Below, in pieces: positions 10,101 to 19,597 of a DNA stretch of 64,000 nt (position 1 is its first letter; each line of letters starts with the position of its first letter). The stretch is from Crithidia expoeki (Eukaryota > Euglenozoa > Kinetoplastea > Trypanosomatida > Trypanosomatidae), in NCBI GenBank assembly GCA_900240875.1, contig OESE01000198.1, forward strand, positions 248,001 to 312,000. Direction: 5' to 3'. The notes beneath the pieces were generated by a model, which saw nothing but the letters and a program-made list of their open reading frames with translations, was not told the DNA's origin and did not search any database. Both the position numbers and the translations under genes were made by a program.

Positions 10101-10900
10101 TCTCGGCGACCCAGCTGACGAAAAGGCAAGACGACGGCGTTGTGCCCTGCGACGACCTGGAGTGCCGCGTCAGCAAGCAGTTTGAGGACTCGCTGCGCGA
10201 CACCCTTCACCACACCCAGCCGCCTAACGTGAACTTCGCCCCGGCGGCGACAATGCTTCACATCGCCCTCTTCCACCACCTCGACCACTATGACGTCGGC
10301 AGCATTGCAGTCGCCTCCGTGACAAAGTACTCGGTCGACGCGGCGGTGGCGTTGACGCAGTGGCGCCGTGCCCGCCGTAACCGCTTCATCATGCGCTGCT
10401 TCATCGCACTTTTCTACTTTTCATCGGGCGCTTTCTTCATCAGCCTCGCCATCTGCCACGGCGTCCTCACTCTCCCGCTGAAATTGCGCTCGCATCTGCC
10501 GGTCGGTGCGCCGACTCAGCCGTATCACCGAGACGCGCGCATCATTGTGTGGGGTGTGCTGGACGGCACGGGCTTCCTCCTCCTCGGCGTCGTCCGCTTC
10601 TTCCACTCGCGGCTGGGGCTGGGTAATTTGAGCAAGTATATGAACACGCCGACTAGTGTGCTGGGGGTGTACGCGGCGTGCCGCATTTTGGCGTACATCT
10701 TGTGCGCTGCCGGAGGTGTTTTCATAGCTATGATCATCGCCCTCACCCCACCGAACCGCGGCGGCGTGGACTGGGGGCGGTGGGACAAACTGCCTTACAA
10801 CAGGCGCGTGTGGATTTCATACCTGCCGCGCTGGACCATGGTGACCTCCGCCTCGATTCACGTGCTTTTCTTGGTCGCCATCTTTCTCAAGAATCACTGA
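7112..10900 (+). CDS. Bem46/ABHD17-like serine hydrolase fused to four membrane helices, 1262 aa
   Basis: The catalytic core has the hallmarks of the alpha/beta hydrolase group including ABHD12, ABHD13, ABHD17 and Bem46. The oxyanion strand is FFHCNGEDIG, followed by YPGYG, the nucleophile elbow GHSIGTG (Ser418), the acid in LLLHGAQDKLVP (Asp689) and the base in HDEGHNN (His725). The triad is therefore complete. A Ser/Pro-rich insert of about 110 residues separates the elbow from the next core strand. A long Asn/Thr-rich disordered linker (about 770-920) follows the core. The C terminus carries four hydrophobic helices at about 1091-1118, 1144-1164, 1186-1211 and 1243-1260, so it is a membrane-anchored lipase, thioesterase or peptidase. 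The substrate cannot be inferred. The start is ATG 7112; ATG 7271 is an alternative that would remove 53 residues without touching the core. Confidence 0.85.
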   Translation: MRNCAEGAGSDRSSLPDRHAEERCPTKERRNLARLRAGPGTATLRADKKSEDEMFKSTVAVTGCPPPLEADELHTPSNIQLHEEVFVHYPSSAVDTPTFLAAEAHDHVAPEGQDAAAIERGHNRSLTPRPNAQFHPNGTGGSSQQGPIQHEQDHDCCPFTAIRRSEWTLHSIVKVPRTSPFDWSHLLSSFSIKNAFMFYPPPPTYCFFRGDDGEIQVRSQTGKRAPRLDNERVEYLRRKCRLSDKVPDELVAGALHGIASSNQPEPYCGNEGSEEDQSEPSFKLIFIPWENEVQSYYIRSGAVVFGRRVRMGHPLFTFAWPCPIPCSIIRPHRRMSSHVAIFFHCNGEDIGRPSCLRLLTLANALHMTILVPEYPGYGLFEGNPSEASIKGAMERVIEFLFSSDPSFTPSRLILMGHSIGTGVAIHVAEFIKKMFLKLHDIPGLNDLIPYACPMSRSQNTTAEFAAAVQCPPSSFVPPFSAAPVASPTAPPLSAKPVGVSSPPVFTPPTAPLSSNRVSPNGGDGGQRAADEAHAGHDLASTSLHAPYGKSGDAGRATGPRASLPFFCPHYALGGVVLLAPFASVRCVEKWTTLRSHGFSVEELERRRLAVPEDILVSAPDDWAEDAHELRDTGEAPPNMDFLQPSPFLFDVARYISFNRFSTIDVVRELQDEIGFFTHTPLLLLHGAQDKLVPAINSVAIASKLRQAAGGRKAKVYLGFLHDEGHNNLHCSRITRRFYKDIILMPHLRSQQKLRDEMEETLWSGLGKGNSANNNNNKSNYNDNNSSNLEKPTSVEPVDSTRTAVKTTSVSMHSTTGADGGVTDEVKNTGEPRRPPPLHSLAFGAKRPTEPFDEGQPDTPTPTTVGQHLCNLETSAETATAATAAPTFTKRAAGEDGAEAPATASQSTEPYLYFLEPVCADESATCLASGNFAGPLRIRLLHPPQQRNFMTDFSPAIPYTRERAPHDANVFVTRHADPVWWQWHLFRKQHCRKPSQPFSATQLTKRQDDGVVPCDDLECRVSKQFEDSLRDTLHHTQPPNVNFAPAATMLHIALFHHLDHYDVGSIAVASVTKYSVDAAVALTQWRRARRNRFIMRCFIALFYFSSGAFFISLAICHGVLTLPLKLRSHLPVGAPTQPYHRDARIIVWGVLDGTGFLLLGVVRFFHSRLGLGNLSKYMNTPTSVLGVYAACRILAYILCAAGGVFIAMIIALTPPNRGGVDWGRWDKLPYNRRVWISYLPRWTMVTSASIHVLFLVAIFLKNH

Positions 10901-12697
10901 GGAGAGCAACGAAAGATGTGGATTCCTTCCTTGACGCGTGTAGACTGACCTCTGCTTCGAATAACGAACATTCTTCAGTTGTCGGTGCACCTTCTAAAGT
11001 TTGCCGTCTCAGGTGCTGCGTCTTTTGGCTCCGTTTTTTTTTTTTTTGTGAACACTGAATGTGGCGGACGGCTTCTTCGGTTTACACTTCTGTTGTGTGG
11101 CCGCCTAGTCTATGTTTGTTGTCAAGTAAAGCAGTCCATCTTTTTTCTTTTTTTTCGACTGCAACTTCTTTCGCCTCTGTTCTGCTCATCGGGTGGATGC
11201 GCTGGCATTCGTGAAGAGAGCAGGTATCCAAGGGCAGCATTTTAAGGTCTGCGCTGTAAGAAGGCGACGAAACGGCTCTGGCTAATCGCAGAAGTAAGAC
11301 AAAAGTGGTAACTCACCGGAATACGTGTGTACGGGGAGGTAAGCTACCTTCTAGTTGTCACTGTGCGTGCAGAACAGAGTCATCTAGACCAACGTGCCCT
11401 ACCGGAACGCTACGGCTACATAAGTCTGTAACGCAACTGATGCCATTTGACGCAAAAAAGTTTTTTATGTCTTTTTACAAGCTACAAGGAACGAGACGGG
11501 CAAGCGAGGTATCCTTTCGATTTCGAGCTGAATGACGACAAGAAGCGAAAGAAATGTGCCACGCAGAAGGTGAAGTCCCAAGTTTTGCCGACAAGGAAGC
11601 TAACATGCTTGATTTGTAGAGGGATGACTTGCATGCGATAGTAATCGAGCCGGGTTTGGTGGGTGGCAGCGGCTTTACTTGTTTTGATTTCACAATACAC
11701 CATTGAGGGCGCTTGCAGCACGAAGCTCTGTTTTTATCTTCTTAGCACAGTTTACTTTACGACTAAAAAGAAAAAGAAAACAGAAATCCGCGAAGTTTTT
11801 TTCTCCTAAATATCCCGTTTTACCACGTGTATGTGTGTGTGTGTGTGTGTGTTGCTACGCACAATATCCCCCTGCCTTGTTTCACTGTTTGACTTTGACC
11901 GGTGCGTCGTCATGCGTCGCTTGCGGTACTGGAGCGACGAGGGCATGTATTTTCCACCTTTTGTCGTTTGCCGCCGTGCACCGGTGCATCAGTACTGCAG
12001 AATGCTTCCTTTAAAGAGCTGCTGCGTTTCTGTTTTCCATTTTAAGGTTTGTGCGTGTCAGTGTGTTTTTCTTATGTGTTGCTCTGCTTCTGACTAAATT
12101 ACTCTCCCCGCTTTGCCTTATTTTTACTATTTTTTTTTTTCCTCTATACTGTTATTTTGCTCTTTTTTTCCCCTTTACTCAAAAGTCTAATACCGTCGCT
12201 GGTAGGGTATGCAATTACCACAGAAGTCGCAAAGAGAACATTCGCTTCTGTCGGATCGCTGCTATTGGACAAATTCGTAGGGAATGTATCATGTACGAAG
12301 TCACTAACCGACGTTATTTAGATGTGAATGTGGCAGAGCTTCAAGCGTCTCTTTGCGCGGTTGGTCAGTATTCATCCTACATTGCGCGCTACAGGACGAA
12401 TATAACTCTGCTGTGAAGCGTTTCCATTACACGTTTCTAGTTTTTCTACTACCTCTTTCCACTTTCTACTGTATCCTGCATCTTTTCGTGCCGCTCCTGC
12501 ATTCATTTCGCTTTGTAGCCCGTGCCGCGCATTTGGTGTTTGCCGCTACGTAGAAACGCTTCTTACCACCTCACTTCTTGCTGGGCAAAGAGGAGGACAC
12601 GTCAAGTTTGTTTTTCTACACAGGGGGCAACTACAAGCGAAGCAGTGTTGCGCGAAAGCTGCTTGCAGCACACAACTTCATCAGTTTTTTTTTCCCA
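10901..12697. other. Long spacer (1.8 kb), no supported gene
   Basis: Contains T runs at 11035-11047 and 11140-11155, the GT microsatellite at 11833-11853, and T-rich DNA around 12120-12180. Short frames are T-rich or begin at non-ATG codons. Pyrimidine runs near 12440-12520 and 12684-12696 are candidate splice-acceptor tracts for the next gene. Confidence 0.55.
11833..11853. repeat. GT dinucleotide microsatellite
   Basis: A pure GT run of about ten units, inside the 1.8 kb spacer. Confidence 0.85.
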
Positions 12698-14449
12698 ATG
12701 GATGCTAAATGCGGCAACTACAAAGGCAGCCGTGTGGCACGTGCAGGCGGCCCCAACAGCTGCAACGGCAACAACAGTAGCAGGACCGCTGAAAGGCATA
12801 ATCAGGGTCCCTCTTCTTATACACCGGCAGTGCAGAGTGATTCGAAAGATGTTGGCCACCCAACCGTGCCTTCCACCGATTCGGGCGAGTTTAACGTCGT
12901 TCACGCAATCTTGGAAAGCCGCAGCAACCCCCGACTCGACTCGGTGCAGCGGCTGCTGAAGAACGTTGTGGCCGGCGCGGCCACGGTGGTGCGCGGCACC
13001 GACTCGCAGCGACGTTTCACCAGTACCTACACCGAGTTCTGCCTGAGTGCGTTGCGTTGTATGGCGGACCTCGAGGACGCCGTCTTCGAGCATAGCCATC
13101 CGGGCCGGCGTGCCACCGATGCTGCGGATCACGAGATTGACGGGATCGCAGAGGATTTTTTCCTCAAACAAGTGGCTGCCTACGTGTCAACCCACACGAA
13201 GTCGCTAGGGCTGGCGTACCTCGAGCACGTCGCACTCGGTGCGCTGGAGAAGCAGCGGCAGCAGCGCAAGCGGGAGCGGAGCAGCGGTGGCAGCCTCGGC
13301 GCCAATGCACGTGCTGTGAAGGTAGGCCGCACGGGTAGCGGCGGCCTCAGCAGCGCAGGCGGCCGTAGTGCGAACAGCGCCACTGCTAGCAGCGGCATTG
13401 GCGCGCTCAACCACCACGACAGCAACGGTAGCGGTCCTATCGCAGGTTCGGTGAGCGGTGGCTACGCCTTTGACTCGCAGGGGTTGATTGACGCACCGGA
13501 CACGGTCCGAGAGGCACTGCAGATCATCGAACCGGAAAAGAATACAGGATCAGCGGATTGTAGTCGTGGCGGTGGCGGAACGAATAACGACCGACGGCGC
13601 GGCCCACAAGTTGTCACCGCTGCGCTGGGGAAGGATTACACCGGTAACTGTGCTACGGGCCTCTTTGTGTCGAAAACCACTGCGGCTGGTGCTACTGCTG
13701 GTGCCGCGGGTGGTGAGCACGTGGTGTATGACCTCCGTAACCCGCAGCTGCGGTTGTCGAGCATACCGGAACTGTCCGCGCTGCTGCAGCCGTGGACAAT
13801 GCCGCTCCCAACCAGCGGTGTCTTTATTGAGCGCGTAGCGATGGAACGTGAACGCAAAGGGGCAGGCTGTAGTGCAAATGTAGCCGGCAGTGGAAATATG
13901 AGCACGAGTACACCGACGGGTAGCGGCGGTGGCAACAACAGCTCCGGCAGCTACCCGGCTTTGCACATGGAGTCGGCAAGAGCCATACTTGAGGTGTGTC
14001 TCGCGCCGACACCGATGGAGCTGCTGCGCCGGTACGAGGCGCACGAGTTGGTGCTGACCGCAGAACCGCAGCTGTGGAGGCTTTCGTCGCCGAGCCTTTC
14101 CGCCGGCCCGTACAGCGTTGTTCCGTACGCCGGAAAACACGGGGGCGGCATCGTCAGCGGTGGCTCACCGTGCCCCATCACCACAGCACTGCTGCCGATC
14201 CCACCGCCGCCGCTCAACACGTCTCACTCGAATGATGCAGGCAACTCATTGCAGGACGGCGAAAGTTTAGCAAATGCCTTGACCGAGGGAGACGCGGACG
14301 CGCTCGCCAGCTCAGCCTTCTTTCCTGCGGTTCGGGAGACCAAGACGCTGACGTGCCTGCCGCAGTTTGTCATTTCGAATTTGTCGCACATTGGCGTGTC
14401 GCGCATGGAGTTTGTTTACAACATGCCCCTCGCTTCCAAACAGCTGTAA
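12698..14449 (+). CDS. Hypothetical protein with low-complexity linkers, 583 aa
   Basis: The frame is open from a TTG at 12578, but the first ATG is at 12698 and is taken as the start. A block of ordinary composition at residues about 65-200 looks helical (motifs FNVVHAILESRSNPRLDSV, SALRCMADLEDAVF and LKQVAAYVSTHTKSL). It is followed by Gly/Ser/Asn-rich linkers at about 205-280 and 400-425. A second ordered block covers about 430-475 (ARAILEVCLAPTPMELL and YEAHELVLTAEPQLW). The C terminus ends in PQFVISNLSHIGVSRMEFVY. There is no membrane segment or recognisable catalytic motif. The T/C run ends only a few bases before the ATG, so the splice AG must lie upstream of it or the true start lies further in. 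Family unknown. Confidence 0.7.
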   Translation: MDAKCGNYKGSRVARAGGPNSCNGNNSSRTAERHNQGPSSYTPAVQSDSKDVGHPTVPSTDSGEFNVVHAILESRSNPRLDSVQRLLKNVVAGAATVVRGTDSQRRFTSTYTEFCLSALRCMADLEDAVFEHSHPGRRATDAADHEIDGIAEDFFLKQVAAYVSTHTKSLGLAYLEHVALGALEKQRQQRKRERSSGGSLGANARAVKVGRTGSGGLSSAGGRSANSATASSGIGALNHHDSNGSGPIAGSVSGGYAFDSQGLIDAPDTVREALQIIEPEKNTGSADCSRGGGGTNNDRRRGPQVVTAALGKDYTGNCATGLFVSKTTAAGATAGAAGGEHVVYDLRNPQLRLSSIPELSALLQPWTMPLPTSGVFIERVAMERERKGAGCSANVAGSGNMSTSTPTGSGGGNNSSGSYPALHMESARAILEVCLAPTPMELLRRYEAHELVLTAEPQLWRLSSPSLSAGPYSVVPYAGKHGGGIVSGGSPCPITTALLPIPPPPLNTSHSNDAGNSLQDGESLANALTEGDADALASSAFFPAVRETKTLTCLPQFVISNLSHIGVSRMEFVYNMPLASKQL

Positions 14450-15025
14450 GTGCGAATCGATTTCTGTGTGTAAGTGGAGCCTGCGTTTTTTTTTTTTTAT
14501 TTCTCAAGAGGTTTTAGCTGGTGTAGAAGCGCCGTGTTCTTCCGTATAATGGATAGAGTTTGTGTCGCTCTCCTTGGAGTTTTGCACTGAGCCGAGCCCT
14601 GCTCGGAAGAGCTTATTGTGACTGGTTTTGGGTCTACGTGTGTAGGTTACACAGCTCTAATACGACCGCTTTGAAACTGAAGGATCAAGGTAACGTGGCG
14701 TGCATTTCGGTTGTGCCTTGTTATAATTAACTGGGTAGTGTCTAGCGGTACCGACGCACTGTTTGAGTCGAGTGTTGCGCTCGAGCGGCGGTGCAGAAGG
14801 AAAAAGAACGAGAACATAAGCGAAAAGAAAAAAAAAAGCGAACACCTTTGTCTCCGCCACCACTTCTGCCCTTACTCAACGAAGCAGCCTTGTTGAAGAG
14901 GGTGCTGTAGGCATGAATACTCATTTAACCCTCTTTTCGCTCTTTGACCTCTCTCTTCTGCTGAACACCACAGCTCTTCTGTCATATCTGCTTATGCAAG
15001 TCAAAGTACGTTTTGTGGCAACGTG
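14450..15025. other. Spacer, no gene
   Basis: T run at about 14487-14499, then mixed DNA. A pyrimidine-rich stretch at about 14925-14965 with AG pairs after it precedes the next ATG. Confidence 0.6.
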
Positions 15026-18000
15026 ATGGCGTCAGCTAGTGTTGCTGCGGCACGTTTGCAGGACTTGCTGCGCAGCTTTGTTTCTCACAACCACGATCAT
15101 GGTGTCAAGAAGCTTGTGCCGGACAGCTACGCGGTAGTGTCCTCTTCTTCTTCCTCTCCTTCGTACACCGTCGTGCTGGATGCGGCAGAGATGCTGGAAT
15201 ACCTGCCTTTCTACGCTGCACTTCTCCAACCTCTGTCCCACGGCACCAGCGGCAACACCGCCATCACCTCTGCGGTCATCACAGGTGCATCGTATACCGT
15301 TTCACACGCTGATCGAGGACAAAGGGCAATATTTGCCTCGCTCCTGCAGTTCGTTGGAAGTGTAGTGGAGAAGCACTTACGCACCTTCATGCAGGACGTG
15401 TGGACAGGGCCACAATTTGTGCGTCTAACTGATAACAGCTCACAAATTTACTCATGCTGCGGCAGCGGAGAGACCTCTGCTAGTGAAGAAGAATGCATGG
15501 AGGAACAAGCTAAGTCTGCAGAAAGCTCTGCCGTAACAACCACCACGCTTGCTAGCTGTGATGGTGGGCATCGGGTGAATTTCATTGCCTGGGTGGCACT
15601 TGAGGTTTATCGACGTCTCTCCGCGGAGGCAGAGACGGCAGCTCACGAGCGACGCGTCCGAGGAGGCAGTGCTTCTGCTGCTGCTCTGGACGCGGGCGTG
15701 TGCACGGATGCCTATCGGGAGTGGGAGCAGAAGTTGCGTGAACGTTTTAACGCTTCTCTGCACGCGGCCAGAGCGACTGAGGCGAGAGACACACGTGGCA
15801 GCAGCAGCAGCGATGATGCCCACACGGAGATGCACTCCGACAAAAAAAACGCAGCTGCAGCGGCGACGACGTCCGCGCCCCTGTCTTTCGAAGCATACTA
15901 TGATGAAGATGACATCTTCACAAACAAGCCACATTTCTTTTCTTCTTTTCTCCGCAAACACCTTCTACCGTTTTTACAAATTCACGTAAGGGGAAAAGTG
16001 GCGATTCAAGAAGACGAACTTTCCCCCGTGGAGGAGTTGCGACGGTGGATTCGGTCGTATCCGGTTACCGCCTCAGTGACACCAGTTGCCAATAATCACA
16101 GTGGCAGTGTAGAAGCCGCCAGAGCAGTTAATCCGCGCGAAACCAAGGAAGAAGAAGAGGAACAGAAGTTCCAAGTGGACAATGCTAGTGCACTTCTAAA
16201 GGATGAGCATTGGAAGTCCTTGGTGCGACTGATTCTCGGTCGCTCTATCACCTCCACGCTTAAGGGAGAAGACGTCTATGAACAGAGCGGACTGCTCCGC
16301 CCGCACACGCCCGCGCAGCAGGCGGCGTATGTGGCGGCGGCGGCCGTGTTGGCTCTCATGCCTGCCGTTGTAGGGCCGGCAACGCGATGGCTTGACCGAA
16401 TTCTTTGCCTGAAAGGCAGCAGTTGTAGTAAAGAGAACAACCCATCCGTCGATGATATTGCAGCACAACGGTACACTCAAGGGAATGTCGAAGGTAGAGA
16501 AAAGGAGTGTCTTGAAGCGATGTGGCGTGCGCTGGACATGTGTACACGTTCGTTGCAAATCGTGCCGTTTCCCCTATGTGACGGCCATGACGCGGAGGTG
16601 CGCTGCGACGCCCAGCTGGCGGGTGAGTGGCTGGTGCCCTCACCTAACGGTGCTTCTTCCAAAGTCCCGCAGGTGTATCGGCAGGACATTTATAGGCGTG
16701 GTGTGGAGTCTCAACATAGGACGGTGCTGCTCCCTGGGCTTTCCATTGCAGCCACCCGCATCCGCAGTCTCGCCGCTGATCTGTCAACCTCTACTAGTAC
16801 GAATCTTAGTGTTGCTAGGCGCGCAAGTAGGAATCGTAGTGGTGGCGCTGTGGCACCGGAGACGGCGACTCCGCCAGGCACCTGCATCGTATCGCCTGCA
16901 AGTGCACTTGTCCAACTACTTCTGCTCGATGAAGGTCAGTTAGGCGCCGCTCCGTGCCGCAACGCCCCTAACGCACCTCCTTCGCCTTCCTTCTGTTTAC
17001 GTGAGGTGGACGCGCCGTCGTTGCGTTGTGTGGAGTGGCTGCTGCTCTTCACCGAACTACCAGAAACCACGGCGAAGCTAGAGGAGATCCGTGCCGCTCT
17101 CGACACTGGCATTTCGTCTGGGTGGGTTGTACTCGTTGTCCAGGCCTCCGTCGCAAAGTCTACGCAAGCGTGGGTGGAAGATGCGTGGGGCAGCGCGGCG
17201 CGTCCGGTGTTGTTGCTGAGTGCGGTGGGCCGGTGGGGGTTGCAGCAGCTGTCCTTGCGCTTTGAGGTGGAGGCGAATACGACCTTTACGGAGCCGCGGG
17301 CGCTGCGCGGGGTGCGCCGTGGTGGCGGAGGTCAGCCCTACTGCGGCGTGGCGGTGCTGCTGCTACACGCCCACACGTGCGAGCCTTCGATGATGTTGTC
17401 AGGAGGGGACGCGCAGAGCGCCGCAGGCCACACCGCACCACAACGAGGCGTACGGCGGCGACGGCAGCACACCGCGTACTCCGAGTTGAGAGAACACTTG
17501 CTGATCGTGGTGGGTGCAGTAGAGGAGACGAAGTCAGCGGATCTCGCAGGTGACGGCGGCGAGAGCCCGCGGCATTTGAATAACTTTTCTGGCGTGAAGG
17601 TTTCATCACCACATACGGCGCCCTCAACGCAGCCGCCTGCAATGTCAATGTATTGTGCGGACTCATCCTCCACCTCTTCCTCTTTTTTCTCCTCCGGAGA
17701 GGACGATGCTGAGAGCGACAGGACCACAGGCAATTGCTATCGCAGCAGCAGTGGCTTCTCAACTGGTTTTACAGACAGCACCACGCCATCTTCGCAGGAG
17801 CTTGCGACGGGGAGAATGGCGCGGTGGTACGGCAAGAATTGCGAGTTGCCCCCTTTCCCTTTTGTAACATGTAGTGTCTTGCTTGGTGCAGCCCCTTTTA
17901 CGGCCACACGAAGCGGCCAGCGGGAGCTGCTCTACCACTTTTGGTGCTGGTGGCGCCTCTTGCTGCACCGGTTGGTGTTGCCTCCCGAGCTGGGTTGTGC

Positions 18001-18592
18001 GGTCACCGCACATGGAGCCCGCAGTGCAAACGTAGCCGCGTTGCGCTGCCTTGACGACTTGATATGCCGTGATGAACAACTAGGTGCGATCGGTGGGGCT
18101 GCAGAGACTGGACGTGCATTAGGTATCGAGGATAGTGTTTCACCTCGACAGTGTCATCTGCTGCGTGTGCTGCGCGAGGCGTTGTGGTCTTACGAGCTGC
18201 TCGCCGTACAAGAGGATGGGGAAGGGAAACGGCTCGATGAGGCGTGGGCGATGCTGCAGCGGTGGGTGGCGACGGCTGAAGATGCTGCCGCCGCTCCCGC
18301 CGGTGCCGCCAATCCACCGTTGGGAGGGGCGTCGTTGGCGACAACGGCAGCGATGACGACGTGTGAGGCAGCCTGTGGGGCCCTTTGCAACGAGAGCGTT
18401 GAGCTGACGGCGGCGTCTTCCTTTGCGTCTGTTGAGTCGTGGCTGCAGGTGCAGAGCGCCTACGTGGCTTTGTGTAGCTGCATGGATGAGCTCTGTCGGA
18501 CTGTCGTGCTCGTGGGCGGCGAGGCAGGTGAAAAGGAAGAGGACACGTCAAACAGTAGTTTCTCTGACTTGTTTTTTTTACCGATGATTTAA
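15026..18592 (+). CDS. Large protein, possible divergent BBS-type chaperonin, 1188 aa
   Basis: The start is ATG 15026, preceded directly by an in-frame GTG that is not needed. The protein alternates ordered blocks with Ser/Ala/Glu-rich inserts. Segments in the order expected of a group II chaperonin-like fold are hinted at. An early helix contains DRGQRAIFASLLQFVGSVV. A block around residues 405-450 (LGRSITSTL, then AAYVAAAAVLALMPAV) follows. An intermediate segment near 568 reads LLPGLSIAATRI. An apical-domain-like run near 699 reads WVVLVVQASVAKSTQAWV. None of the ATPase motifs of true CCT subunits is evident, which is also the case for the BBS6, BBS10 and BBS12 relatives. This assignment is inference from weak resemblance only; an unrelated kinetoplastid protein is quite possible. 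The gene itself is secure: 3.5 kb with no break and strong codon bias. Confidence 0.85.
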   Translation: MASASVAAARLQDLLRSFVSHNHDHGVKKLVPDSYAVVSSSSSSPSYTVVLDAAEMLEYLPFYAALLQPLSHGTSGNTAITSAVITGASYTVSHADRGQRAIFASLLQFVGSVVEKHLRTFMQDVWTGPQFVRLTDNSSQIYSCCGSGETSASEEECMEEQAKSAESSAVTTTTLASCDGGHRVNFIAWVALEVYRRLSAEAETAAHERRVRGGSASAAALDAGVCTDAYREWEQKLRERFNASLHAARATEARDTRGSSSSDDAHTEMHSDKKNAAAAATTSAPLSFEAYYDEDDIFTNKPHFFSSFLRKHLLPFLQIHVRGKVAIQEDELSPVEELRRWIRSYPVTASVTPVANNHSGSVEAARAVNPRETKEEEEEQKFQVDNASALLKDEHWKSLVRLILGRSITSTLKGEDVYEQSGLLRPHTPAQQAAYVAAAAVLALMPAVVGPATRWLDRILCLKGSSCSKENNPSVDDIAAQRYTQGNVEGREKECLEAMWRALDMCTRSLQIVPFPLCDGHDAEVRCDAQLAGEWLVPSPNGASSKVPQVYRQDIYRRGVESQHRTVLLPGLSIAATRIRSLAADLSTSTSTNLSVARRASRNRSGGAVAPETATPPGTCIVSPASALVQLLLLDEGQLGAAPCRNAPNAPPSPSFCLREVDAPSLRCVEWLLLFTELPETTAKLEEIRAALDTGISSGWVVLVVQASVAKSTQAWVEDAWGSAARPVLLLSAVGRWGLQQLSLRFEVEANTTFTEPRALRGVRRGGGGQPYCGVAVLLLHAHTCEPSMMLSGGDAQSAAGHTAPQRGVRRRRQHTAYSELREHLLIVVGAVEETKSADLAGDGGESPRHLNNFSGVKVSSPHTAPSTQPPAMSMYCADSSSTSSSFFSSGEDDAESDRTTGNCYRSSSGFSTGFTDSTTPSSQELATGRMARWYGKNCELPPFPFVTCSVLLGAAPFTATRSGQRELLYHFWCWWRLLLHRLVLPPELGCAVTAHGARSANVAALRCLDDLICRDEQLGAIGGAAETGRALGIEDSVSPRQCHLLRVLREALWSYELLAVQEDGEGKRLDEAWAMLQRWVATAEDAAAAPAGAANPPLGGASLATTAAMTTCEAACGALCNESVELTAASSFASVESWLQVQSAYVALCSCMDELCRTVVLVGGEAGEKEEDTSNSSFSDLFFLPMI

Positions 18593-19470
18593 GCAGCCAA
18601 CATACCCAGCGCGAATGTAGTGAGGATTTGAGACAGTTTTTTTTTCTTTTTCCTGGATTTTATAATCTGCAACTGCTGATCCCACGCGGTATATGAAAGC
18701 AAAAGGCAACGTAGCCGAAAAGACTTGTTTCAGCACCAAATTCCAAACGCTTGCTTTGTGATGTTAAAGATTGTTTGTGACTTAACGCCCCAAATTAACC
18801 AGTGACGCTTCGCCTGGGAAAAAAGTGATTACGTCGTCTTCTCTGCTCACAAATGATAACACTTCAACCCCTTGGCATTTTAGCGCGCAGCATCAGCATG
18901 AGGGTGCGCTTTTTTTTTCCCTGCACCCTTCTTTCTGCAATTCTTCTTGTTTTTCTACCCTACCGTCTATTCTTTCTCACCCTCGATGCACATCCTCTCT
19001 GAAAGTCCCTCGTTTCTCCCCTTAACTCACTCTACCACTTCAAGCCGGAACCTTGAAGGGAGTAGGTTTTCCAGTGTGTGGTTGAGGTCTGACACGTACA
19101 GCACGAAGTAGAGCGAGGAATCACTTAAGCTGTTGCGTGCTTTGCTTGTGATCTGCTAGTTTCTCTCCCATTTTTGTCGCCGCTCCGGTCGTGTGCTTGT
19201 CTTTCTATTACGAAAAATTCGACTGGGCAACTTTAGATACATGAGTAGGTGCCACACGTTGAAGTGAAAAGCGACAGGTGCCTTTAGGAGTCGGTGCGAC
19301 GCGAATTGTTGTTTGTTTGGGCTTTTGTATATATCTATCGAAAGAAGCCATTCAGCCTGGTTTCCTCGCAAGTCAACGCTTGAACACAAAACCAGGAATA
19401 GCTAGTCTTTTGCTTTGTCGAGTAGGCAGAAAGAAGAGAAGAAAGACTTGCCAGGTTACATGAACGCACG

Positions 19471-19486
19471 AACCTAACCCTAACCT
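19471..19486 (-). repeat. Telomere-like CCCTAA motif, just over two units
   Basis: The 16 bases read AACCTAACCCTAACCT, which contains the kinetoplastid/vertebrate telomere hexamer TTAGGG on the minus strand in slightly more than two copies. It is too short to prove an old telomere. It sits alone in the longest spacer. Confidence 0.5.
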
Positions 19487-19563
19487 GTAGCTCACAAGCT
19501 CTTTCGGATTTTACCTTTCCCATTTATTATAAACCACCTTTTTTTTTTTTTCGGATTTCAACG

Positions 19564-19597
19564 CTGTGTGTGTATGTGTGTGTGTGTGTGTGTGTGC
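19564..19597. repeat. GT dinucleotide microsatellite
   Basis: About 17 GT units with one interruption (GTAT), about 80 bases after the telomere-like motif. Confidence 0.85.
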
